NCBI GenBank assembly: GCA_017959645.1
Contig: JAGDAE010000242.1
Coordinates: forward strand, 1-6,641
Length of the DNA: 6,641 nucleotides
DNA from: Kiritimatiellia bacterium
GTDB taxonomy: Bacteria; Verrucomicrobiota; Kiritimatiellia; RFP12; UBA1067
Reading direction: 5' to 3'
In this document: one piece after another, positions 1 through 5,283 of the stretch
Numbering within the stretch: position 1 is the first letter of the stretch
Layout of the letters: every line of letters starts with the position of its first letter
Position numbers and translations under genes: made by a program
Notes under the pieces: model-generated
What the model saw: only the letters and a program-made list of their open reading frames with translations
What the model was told of the DNA's origin: nothing
Database searches by the model: none

Positions 1-474
1 CGCCTTGCGCGCCGCCTCCGCGCCGCCTTCGTTCCGTATCGCGGAAATCCCGACGACCTCGCAGCGCAACGCCTTTGCGATCTTGCCGAAATCGATGCGC
101 ATCCCGTTCTTCTTCACGACGTCCATCATGTTGACGGCCATCACCATCGGCAGCCCCAGCTCGGCGAGCTGGGTGGAAAGATAGAGGTTGCGCTCGATAT
201 TCGTGCCGTCGACGATGTTGAGTATCGCGTCCGGCCCCTCCTCGACGAGAAACCTGCGCGACACCTTCTCTTCGATCGTATACGGCGAAAGCGAATAGAT
301 GCCCGGCAAATCCTGTATCACGACGTTTTCGCTTCCTTGAAGCCGCCCATCCTTCTTCTCGACCGTGACCCCAGGCCAGTTGCCGACGTACTGGTCGTAG
401 CCGGTCAATGCGTTGAAAAGAGTGGTCTTGCCGCAGTTCGGATTGCCCGCAAGCGCGATTTTTATGTTAGCCAT
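1..474 (-). CDS. feoB: Ferrous iron transporter FeoB, N-terminal part (partial, cut by window edge)
   Basis: FeoB is the inner-membrane Fe(II) transporter with a cytoplasmic N-terminal GTP-binding domain. Only the first 158 residues are present, all inside that G domain; the membrane helices lie beyond position 1. The G motifs appear in the usual order: G1 GNPNCGKT at residues 10-17, a G2 threonine in VTVEK near 37, G3 DLPG at 55-58, G4 NMMD at 115-118 and G5 SA at 144-145. The stretch YVGNWPGVTVE is typical of FeoB and separates it from other small GTPases. The ATG at 474 is preceded by AAAGGAG with 7 nt spacing (482-488). It follows feoA by 28 nt, so the pair is a feoAB operon. The identification is firm; nothing can be said about the transport domain. 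Confidence 0.96.
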   Translation of the reverse strand, partial: MANIKIALAGNPNCGKTTLFNALTGYDQYVGNWPGVTVEKKDGRLQGSENVVIQDLPGIYSLSPYTIEEKVSRRFLVEEGPDAILNIVDGTNIERNLYLSTQLAELGLPMVMAVNMMDVVKKNGMRIDFGKIAKALRCEVVGISAIRNEGGAEAARKA

Positions 475-502
475 GTCTAAACTCCTTTGCAAAAAAAATG
501 CG

Positions 503-781
503 TCACGCCTCGAGCCTGACCGCTTTGATGCTTCTGGCCAGATCGCCGGCGATCGCGAGTCTGCTTTCGTGTATTCCGATTATCTTGCCGCCGCCGGCAT
601 CACCGGCTATGCGGACCGCCGCCCCTACCATGAGCCCGAGACTGCCGAGATGGTGGCGAACCGCGTCCGGCTCGTCGATCGCGGCTATTCGCGCCGATTC
701 GCCGCAGCAAAACTCCGAAAGCGGACGCGAACCGCTCTTGCCGCCTGCCTTTCCGAAAAGACTCGTTTCTGCTTCGTCCAT
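503..781 (-). CDS. feoA: Ferrous iron transport protein FeoA
   Basis: FeoA is a small cytoplasmic SH3-like protein that acts with FeoB in Fe(II) uptake. This one has 92 residues, slightly longer than the usual 75-90 because of a glycine/serine-containing N-terminal extension of about 18 residues. The core begins at PLSEF (20-24) and shows the family pattern: GESARI (27-32), an H-x-L-GSLGLMVGAAV turn (44-56), then the strand series KIIGIHESRLAIAG (66-79) and the terminal SIKAVRL. An in-frame ATG at 832 would give 109 residues, but it lies inside the -10 region. The ATG at 781 has a good AAAGGA ribosome site at 787-792 with 5 nt spacing, so I chose 781. It is the first gene of feoAB. I see no Fur-box-like palindrome upstream. 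Confidence 0.92.
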   Translation of the reverse strand: MDEAETSLFGKAGGKSGSRPLSEFCCGESARIAAIDEPDAVRHHLGSLGLMVGAAVRIAGDAGGGKIIGIHESRLAIAGDLARSIKAVRLEA

Positions 782-822
782 GGTTTTCCTTTCGCTTCGC
801 CTTGTACGTTCAAGATGCGCAT

Positions 823-852
823 AGTTTACCATATCTAACTTGCGCCTGTCAA
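823..852 (-). promoter_or_regulatory. Promoter of feoAB with -35 and extended -10
   Basis: On the minus strand TTGACA (852-847) is followed after 18 nt by TAAACT (828-823). TG precedes the -10 by one base, giving ATATGGTAAACT (834-823). The predicted start of transcription is near 816, which leaves a leader of about 35 nt before feoA. Of the four promoters in the window this has the poorest -10 hexamer and is the only one with a canonical -35. It lies between the rsgA stop and feoA. No Fur-like operator overlaps it. Confidence 0.72.
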
Positions 853-872
853 TGGGGAAAGCGAAAAAAGTT
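837..872 (-). repeat. Imperfect inverted repeat upstream of feoA -10
   Basis: On the plus strand AACTT (837-841) is matched by AAGTT (868-872). Inside it CGC (843-845) is matched by GCG (861-863), with unequal spacing in the arms. On the minus strand a T6 tract (869-864) lies at the outer arm. This is the weakest of four similar arrangements at unit boundaries in this window and would not be called in isolation. It overlaps the -35 element of the feoA promoter. Confidence 0.35.
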
Positions 873-893
873 TGCCAGGGCGAATTCGTGCGG

Positions 894-1691
894 CTATTTC
901 CGCCAGCGGTGCGTCGACTCGCCCTTCGCCTGCATACGCTCGGTCTCGCCGACCATGCCTATCTCGCGTATGCCCGGCGTATCGACCACCATGGCGCCGT
1001 TGGGGAGCATGACGAGTTCGCGGCTGGTGGTGGTGTGGCGGCCCTTGTCGCTCCATTCCTGTATTTCGCGCGTGGCCGCCCACTCTTCGCCGGCGAGGGT
1101 GTTGAGCAGCGTCGATTTGCCGACACCCGAAGAGCCGATGAACGCGACCGTCCTGCCGGGAGCGACGATCTCCTCGATGCGGTCGATACCCTCGCCGGTG
1201 ACGGACGAGATCCTGATCGATCCGGCGACGTCCGGCAACGCGTTCGCCCCTGGCAGATCCGATTTCGTGAGCACGACTTTCGCCTCCGCCTCGCCCATGT
1301 CCCCGGCGAGCGCGAGAAAGCGTTCCAGCCGGGGAAGCGAGAAATTCTCGTTGAGCGACATCATGACGAACAGAGTGTCGAAATTGACGGCGAGCGTCTG
1401 GGATTTCCGGCGCGCGGTTGGATCTTTGCGTTCGAAGACGGAGAATCTGGGGAAAACCGAAAGTATCGTCGACTCCCCCGTCGGGTTGTATCTGAAGCGG
1501 ACGAAATCTCCGGTCGTCGGGCGTATGGCCGAAGCGTCCAGAAAAGCGCTTTTCTTCTTTCGCGCGAGGATTTCCCCGCCCTGCTCGTTGCATACGAGAT
1601 GGTAGTAGTCTCCGTGGGCGCTGACGACCCTGCCTATGCCCGGTTCGACAGCGCCGCGCCATCCGAACTGCTCGATTCGCGTTTTCGACAT
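894..1691 (-). CDS. rsgA: Ribosome small-subunit-dependent GTPase RsgA, lacking the C-terminal zinc domain
   Basis: RsgA is a circularly permuted GTPase that checks late maturation of the 30S subunit. The 265-residue product has an OB-fold-like N-terminus (about 15-85). The permuted G motifs follow: G4 TKSD at 142-145, G5 SSV at 162-164, G1 GSSGVGKST at 186-194, G2 GRHTTTSRE at 217-225 and G3 DTPG at 237-240. Family members usually run to about 290-350 residues and end in a domain with a C-x-F-x-D-C-x-H...C zinc site. Here the protein ends 25 residues after G3 in a basic tail (STHRWRK) with no cysteines. No reading frame downstream supplies the missing domain. The ATG at 1691 lies 11 nt after the encoded CCA of tRNA-Arg and has no Shine-Dalgarno sequence. 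Transcription probably starts upstream of the tRNA. Confidence 0.93.
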   Translation of the reverse strand: MSKTRIEQFGWRGAVEPGIGRVVSAHGDYYHLVCNEQGGEILARKKKSAFLDASAIRPTTGDFVRFRYNPTGESTILSVFPRFSVFERKDPTARRKSQTLAVNFDTLFVMMSLNENFSLPRLERFLALAGDMGEAEAKVVLTKSDLPGANALPDVAGSIRISSVTGEGIDRIEEIVAPGRTVAFIGSSGVGKSTLLNTLAGEEWAATREIQEWSDKGRHTTTSRELVMLPNGAMVVDTPGIREIGMVGETERMQAKGESTHRWRK

Positions 1692-1702
1692 CTGAAAGAG
1701 AA

Positions 1703-1779
1703 TGGTGCGACTGACTGGGATCGAACCAGCAACCTTCGGCTTCGGAGGCCAACGCTCTATCCAATTGAGCTACAGTCGC
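1703..1779 (-). tRNA. tRNA-Arg(CCG): tRNA-Arg (anticodon CCG), CCA encoded
   Basis: A complete 77-nt cloverleaf. The acceptor arm is GCGACTG/CAGTCGC with discriminator A and an encoded CCA. The D arm is GCTC/GAGC with loop AATTGGATA, which contains the arginine identity base A20. The anticodon stem is TTGGC/GCCGA with loop CTCCGAA, giving CCG, which reads the CGG codon. The T arm is GCTGG/CCAGT with the normal loop TTCGATC. A15 and T48 form the expected Levitt pair. It begins 14 nt after a perfect TATAAT box and is followed after 11 nt by rsgA, with no terminator between. It is therefore the first element of a tRNA-mRNA transcript. Confidence 0.96.
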
Positions 1780-1793
1780 GATGAATGGCGCGT

Positions 1794-1805
1794 ATTATAC
1801 CATAT
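1794..1805 (-). promoter_or_regulatory. Extended -10 promoter for tRNA-Arg and rsgA
   Basis: The minus strand reads ATATGGTATAAT: a consensus TATAAT (1799-1794) with TG one base upstream. Transcription would start near 1787, about 7 nt before the mature tRNA 5' end. At the -35 position (17-nt spacing) there is only CACACA, and this region lies in an inverted repeat. An identical 12-mer occurs at 6357-6368. Confidence 0.78.
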
Positions 1806-1830
1806 TTTCCGCATCCTGTGTGGCGGAAAA
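1805..1830. repeat. Perfect 8-bp inverted repeat abutting the tRNA-Arg -10
   Basis: TTTTCCGC (1805-1812) and GCGGAAAA (1823-1830) are perfect reverse complements around a 10-nt centre. On the minus strand the T-rich arm comes first and the A-rich arm runs straight into TATGGTATAAT. This polarity is opposite to an intrinsic terminator on both strands. The repeat starts 7 nt after the stop codon of the ATPase gene and fills the -35 region of the tRNA-Arg promoter. It could be an operator, or part of a recurring boundary element. Confidence 0.6.
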
Positions 1831-1837
1831 AGAACGG

Positions 1838-2527
1838 TCAATCCAGCTGGTAGCAGAGTTTTTGGATTTCGAGCGCGAAAAGGTTGGCGATCTTGCCTTC
1901 CAGTTCGCCGGCGAGACGCGAGGCGACGCAGGTCATCACGACCTCGAGCCCCATCGCCGACGCGACCGCCTCGACCGGCGCCACTGACTCGAGCACGTCT
2001 TTAGCCCGCGTCTCGGCGCCGAGATTCGTGTTGTTGACGATTCCCGTGAACGGCAATTTCGACGCCGCCTCGATCTCGCGCAGCACGCCGACGGCGTCCT
2101 CGACGCTCGAAGTGAGCGGACGGTTCATGTTCACGACCCCCAGCATCTCGAAATCATTCCCTGCGCGGATGTCGTCCACGTATCTTCCGAGCGCGAGCGC
2201 CCCGCGGTCGTCCCCGCCGAGATCGACGACGACCCTGACCGAGCGGTCGGAGAAAAGCGCGTACGCCTCTTTCGGCAGCGCCGGGAAATCGACATTCGAG
2301 TTCGCGTAGTCGGATACCACGAGACGTATCCCCTCCGCTGCCAGCCGTGATTCGGAATCTTTCGTCCGGAAGTACGGGTTGACGATATCGAGATCGGCGA
2401 CGGCCACGTCGTCGCCGCCGCGCCGCAGGCTGCGCGCAAAATTAAGCGCAATGTTGGTCTTGCCGCTGCCGTAATGGCCGGCGAAAATGGTTATGCGGCT
2501 CGCGGCGGATTGCATTGACGGACTCAT
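1838..2527 (-). CDS. ParA/MinD-like P-loop ATPase of unknown role
   Basis: A 229-residue soluble protein of the SIMIBI class (CobQ/MinD/ParA-like nucleotide-binding fold). A Walker A motif GHYGSGKTN lies at residues 17-25. It is followed by a switch-like segment DLDIVNPYFRT (46-56), a Walker B-type strand VVVDLGGDDRGA (99-110), and NMNRP (133-137) and NNTNLG (165-170) in the base-recognition part of the fold. The AGHYGSGKT form is, as I recall, a conserved family often annotated as a cobyrinic acid synthase-like or ParA-family protein; no glutaminase domain is present. The ATG at 2527 has AAAGGGGG upstream with good spacing; M5 is an alternative start. It follows the serine acetyltransferase gene by 27 nt and is probably the last gene of that operon. 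No partner in the window reveals its substrate. Confidence 0.85.
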   Translation of the reverse strand: MSPSMQSAASRITIFAGHYGSGKTNIALNFARSLRRGGDDVAVADLDIVNPYFRTKDSESRLAAEGIRLVVSDYANSNVDFPALPKEAYALFSDRSVRVVVDLGGDDRGALALGRYVDDIRAGNDFEMLGVVNMNRPLTSSVEDAVGVLREIEAASKLPFTGIVNNTNLGAETRAKDVLESVAPVEAVASAMGLEVVMTCVASRLAGELEGKIANLFALEIQKLCYQLD

Positions 2528-2554
2528 GATTTCGCCCCCTTTGCGGCGAAGCGC

Positions 2555-3307
2555 CTATCCCGTTATGGATTTTATCGTCGGCGCGGGCGGCTTGTTGTAG
2601 ACTCGCGAATTGGGCGGCACCGAATCTTTGAGCCACACGTTGCCGCCGATTTCGGAGCCGCGCCCGATCGTGGTTTCGCCGCCGAGTATCGTCGCCCCGG
2701 CGTAGATCACCACGTCGTCCTCGACGTTCGGATGGCGCTTGACCCCCTTTACCAGCGCGCCGGTCACCGGATCTTTGTCGAACGACAGCGCCCCGAGCGT
2801 CACGCCCTGGTAGAGCTTCACGTTGCGGCCGATGACGGTCGTCTCGCCAACCACGACGCCAGTGCCGTGGTCGATGAAGAACCTCTCGCCGATCGTCGCG
2901 CCGGGATGGATGTCGATGCCCGTCTTAGAGTGGGCGAGCTCGGACATTATCCTCGGCACGATCGGCACCTTGAGGAGATGGAGTTCGTGGGCGATTCGGT
3001 GCACCGTCGTGGCGTACAGCCCCGGATACGCCATCACCACCTCCATCCTGCTCGTCGCGGCCGGGTCGCCCTCGTAGGCGGCGTCCACGTCGGTCTCGAC
3101 GACGCGCCGTATTTCCGGCATCTTCGCGACGAACGCGTCGACTATCGCTCCGGCGTCACGGCCGGGGCACAGCATCTCGATCTCCCTCTTCAGGTCCTCG
3201 GCCAGCTTGGCGAGCGTGTCGGAAGAGCCGAGCTCGCCGTACACGCACGGATGCATCAGAGCCATCGCCCGGCGCAGGATCACCGATATGCGCTGCGGAA
3301 GCGTCAT
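2555..3307 (-). CDS. cysE: Serine O-acetyltransferase (EpsC type)
   Basis: This enzyme transfers acetyl from acetyl-CoA to L-serine, giving O-acetylserine for cysteine synthesis. The 250-residue product has a helical N-terminal half with TDVDAAYEGDPAA (72-84) and YPGL-x(5)-HRIAHEL (94-109). A left-handed beta-helix of hexapeptide repeats starts near TGIDIHPGATIG (129-140). Expected active-site residues are visible: D132 in DIHP, H147 in DHGTG and H192 in RHP. VKLYQGVTLGALSF and the N-terminal form match the EpsC group rather than the enteric CysE group. An upstream in-frame ATG at 3442 lies inside metX. I chose 3307 because AGGAAAGG precedes it and it overlaps the metX stop as ATGA, implying translational coupling. 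It shares a transcript with the preceding homoserine acetyltransferase. Confidence 0.93.
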   Translation of the reverse strand: MTLPQRISVILRRAMALMHPCVYGELGSSDTLAKLAEDLKREIEMLCPGRDAGAIVDAFVAKMPEIRRVVETDVDAAYEGDPAATSRMEVVMAYPGLYATTVHRIAHELHLLKVPIVPRIMSELAHSKTGIDIHPGATIGERFFIDHGTGVVVGETTVIGRNVKLYQGVTLGALSFDKDPVTGALVKGVKRHPNVEDDVVIYAGATILGGETTIGRGSEIGGNVWLKDSVPPNSRVYNKPPAPTIKSITG

Positions 3308-5082
3308 TTTTTCGCCTTTCCTATCCTTGCTATTATCTTCGACGCGCCGAGATTCTTCAGCCCCAGCGCCAGCATGAGCTTCCCGGCCGGATGGCGCGAT
3401 TCCGCCCGCGTCTCGAGAATCTCGATGCCCTCGGCCTTGCACAGCGCGCGGAAATCTTTAAGCGTTATGCAATGTATGTTCGGCGTGTCGTACCACTGGA
3501 AAGGCAGCTGCTTCGAGACCGGCAGCCTCCCGGTGAATCCGAGCGTCAGGCGTATGCGGTAGGCGGCGAAATTCGGAAACGTCACAATCGCCTCGTCCGC
3601 CACGCGCAACGCCTCGTGCAGAAGACCGCGCGGATTTTTCACCTCCTGCAGGGTGTCCGATACGATCGCCGTGTCGTAGCGCCCGTCGGGAACCGTGTCG
3701 ATTCCGCCGTCGTCGACGTCGTCGTAAAGCACGTTGTGCCCGTCGGCCAGCGCCTCCTCGAACTTCTCGACGTCGATCTCGATCCCGTCGCCCTTGACGC
3801 CCTTGACCGACCTGAGCACATTCAAGAGCGAACCGTCGCCGCAACCGATGTCGAGGACGCGCGAGCCTTCCTTTATCATCCGCGTCACGTTGCGGTAGAG
3901 CCGCTCCTGCCACTTCATCGTCTTGACCGTGCGGCCGCACAGGAAGCCGCCGACGAGCTTCGACAGCTCGTCGATGTGGGTCAGGAAGCCGTCGTGGCCG
4001 ACCCCGTAGTCGAGATGGCAGTACGAAACGTCCCCGCCGGCCTTCTCCATCGCCGAGACCATCTCGAGACTCTGCCACACCGGAAACAGCACGTCGCCGC
4101 CGTACGAAACGACCAGCGTCTTCGCGCTTACTCTCGCCATCGCCGCGTCGAGCGAACCGAATTCCTTCGCCGGATCCGCCTCGTCCATCGACGAGACGAT
4201 GTGCAGATAGCTGTTGGCGTCGAAGCGGTTGACGAACTTCTTCGCCTGGTAGTCGAGGTAGCTCTCGATCTGGAAATACGTCTTGAAGAGCCGGTCGCGC
4301 TCTTTGCGCTCCGCTTCCGGCGCGTTGACGAAGTTGTCTTGCAGCCGGCGCTCGAACTTGTCCTGCAGATGCTCGCGCGAAAGATACGAGATGTGCGCGA
4401 GCTGGCGCGCCGAGGCGAGGCCGTTTTTCGGCCCCTTCCCGTCGCCTTCGAGATAGTAGTCGCCGCCCTTCCACAGCGGATTCTCGGTAATGGAGTTTTT
4501 GCCCATCACGTCGAACGCCAGCGCCTGGGTGTTGAGCGAAGCCGAAGTCGCCACCAGAATCAGCTTCTCCATGTCGTCCGGGAACCGCGTCGCCCAGTTC
4601 ACCGCCTGGATGCCGCCGTAGCTGCCGCCGATCAGCGCCGCGAGCTTCTTCACCCCGAGCTCGCGCAGCAGCATGCGGAAAACGTCCACCGCGTCGTCGA
4701 ACGAATAGCGCGGGAAGTCCGACCCGTACGGCTTGCCTGTATCAGGATTCGTCGACATCGGGCCGGTCGTTCCCGAGCAGCCGCCGAGGACGTTCGCGCA
4801 GATTACGTGGAAGCGGTTGGTGTCGATCGCCCGTCCGGGGCCGACCATCCCCTCCCACCATCCGCTCGGACTGTCTTCGCCCGGACGCATCCCCGCCACA
4901 TGGGCATCTCCGGTGAGCGCGTGCAGAATGTACACGGCGTTGTTTTCCGAAAGCTCCGCGCCGCATTCTTCGTAGGCGACCTCGATTTCTTTCAACACGC
5001 CGCCGTAAGAAAGCCGAAAGCCGCCTTCCGGCAGCTTCAGTTTCCTCTTCTTCGGCTCTACCGTACCTACACCTTCGCCCAT
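3304..5082 (-). CDS. metX: MetX-MetW fusion: homoserine O-acetyltransferase with C-terminal MetW methyltransferase-like domain
   Basis: MetX makes O-acylhomoserine, the entry step to methionine. The product has 592 residues; a usual MetX has about 350-400. Residues about 20-380 form the alpha/beta hydrolase: HALTGDAH (54-61), SGWWEGMVGPGRAIDT (73-88), nucleophile S154 in GGSYGG, D330 in GGDVLFP and H363 in GHDGFL. After a short linker, residues about 386-590 are MetW-like, with the SAM-site motif VLDIGCGDGSLL (409-420), TFPNFAAYRIRL (501-512) and WYDTPNIHCITLKDF (530-544). MetW normally is a separate protein of about 200 residues encoded next to metX, with unsettled function in methionine synthesis. 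The ATG at 5082 has GAGG with 7 nt spacing. The gene starts 28 nt after tRNA-Lys and overlaps cysE by 4 nt. Whether the acyl donor is acetyl- or succinyl-CoA cannot be settled by eye. Confidence 0.95.
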   Translation of the reverse strand: MGEGVGTVEPKKRKLKLPEGGFRLSYGGVLKEIEVAYEECGAELSENNAVYILHALTGDAHVAGMRPGEDSPSGWWEGMVGPGRAIDTNRFHVICANVLGGCSGTTGPMSTNPDTGKPYGSDFPRYSFDDAVDVFRMLLRELGVKKLAALIGGSYGGIQAVNWATRFPDDMEKLILVATSASLNTQALAFDVMGKNSITENPLWKGGDYYLEGDGKGPKNGLASARQLAHISYLSREHLQDKFERRLQDNFVNAPEAERKERDRLFKTYFQIESYLDYQAKKFVNRFDANSYLHIVSSMDEADPAKEFGSLDAAMARVSAKTLVVSYGGDVLFPVWQSLEMVSAMEKAGGDVSYCHLDYGVGHDGFLTHIDELSKLVGGFLCGRTVKTMKWQERLYRNVTRMIKEGSRVLDIGCGDGSLLNVLRSVKGVKGDGIEIDVEKFEEALADGHNVLYDDVDDGGIDTVPDGRYDTAIVSDTLQEVKNPRGLLHEALRVADEAIVTFPNFAAYRIRLTLGFTGRLPVSKQLPFQWYDTPNIHCITLKDFRALCKAEGIEILETRAESRHPAGKLMLALGLKNLGASKIIARIGKAKK

Positions 5083-5110
5083 GTTTCTGCCTCGCGCGGG
5101 AAATCCAAAA

Positions 5111-5186
5111 TGGTCGGACTGGCGGGGATCGGACCCGCGACCCCAACATTAAAAGTGTCGTGCTCTACCAACTGAGCTACAGTCCG
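5111..5186 (-). tRNA. tRNA-Lys(TTT): tRNA-Lys (anticodon TTT), CCA encoded, with C at T-loop position 55
   Basis: A complete 76-nt cloverleaf. The acceptor is CGGACTG/CAGTCCG with discriminator A and encoded CCA. The D arm is GCTC/GAGC with loop AGTTGGTA. The anticodon stem is CGACA/TGTTG with loop CTTTTAA, giving TTT. The variable loop is GGGTC. The T arm is GCGGG/CCCGC with loop TCCGATC. Two features are odd. The T loop reads TCC where nearly all elongator tRNAs have TTC, so the uridine normally converted to pseudouridine 55 is a cytidine. The first pair is C1-G72 rather than the usual G1-C72. The arms pair well, so it is probably functional. It is the first element of the metX operon. Confidence 0.94.
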
Positions 5187-5203
5187 AGGTCGTTTGAAGT
5201 GAT

Positions 5204-5215
5204 AGTATATCATAT
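5204..5215 (-). promoter_or_regulatory. Extended -10 promoter for tRNA-Lys, metXW, cysE and the ATPase
   Basis: The minus strand reads ATATGATATACT: TATACT (5209-5204) with TG one base upstream. The predicted start near 5197 leaves about 11 nt before the tRNA 5' end. No -35-like hexamer is visible (TGGCGG at 17-nt spacing). It matches the other promoters in the window in form and in its upstream A-tract. Confidence 0.72.
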
Positions 5216-5249
5216 TTTGCGCCGCGCCGCCATGGGGTATTTCGCAAAA
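5215..5249. repeat. Inverted repeat abutting the tRNA-Lys -10
   Basis: TTTTGCG (5215-5221) and CGCAAAA (5243-5249) are perfect reverse complements separated by 21 nt, with the palindrome CCATGG (5230-5235) almost exactly at the centre. On the minus strand the A-rich arm runs into the extended -10 element, as at 1805-1830. The outer T-rich arm also serves as the T-tract of a possible terminator for the upstream kinase gene. Confidence 0.5.
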
Positions 5250-5280
5250 ACTTGCGCGCCCCCTCTTTATGCGCACGCGC
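5246..5280 (-). terminator. Possible intrinsic terminator of the GHMP kinase gene
   Basis: On the minus strand, a few bases after the kinase stop codon, GCGCGT (5280-5275) can pair with GCGCGC (5259-5254) across a 15-nt loop, closing with one G-U pair. TTTTT (5250-5246) follows after AAG. An alternative 5-bp stem TGCGC/GCGCA is shifted slightly inward. The stem is short and the loop long, so termination efficiency is uncertain. Confidence 0.45.
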
Positions 5281-5283
5281 CGG

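Noticed and set aside
782..893. Fur box upstream of feoAB
   Set aside because: No GATAAT-type palindrome is present; the only symmetry is the weak boundary repeat.
835..1764. Second minus-strand frame overlapping rsgA, possibly carrying its missing C-terminus
   Set aside because: Its translation past the rsgA stop has no cysteines or zinc-domain motif, and it begins inside tRNA-Arg.
840..1784. Plus-strand open frame of 314 codons over rsgA and tRNA-Arg
   Set aside because: It runs through a tRNA and over rsgA, has low-complexity composition and no recognisable domain.
2528..2554. Attenuator or internal promoter between cysE and the ATPase gene
   Set aside because: Only a 4-bp GGCG/CGCC stem is present, without a T-tract or the extended -10 element.
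5083..5110. SAM riboswitch or T-box before metXW
   Set aside because: Only 28 nt separate tRNA-Lys from the start codon, too short for either.
3391..5175. A 594-codon plus-strand open frame antisense to metXW
   Set aside because: It is arginine/histidine/valine-rich with no family motifs and mirrors the metXW frame; long antisense frames are expected in GC-rich DNA with biased codons.
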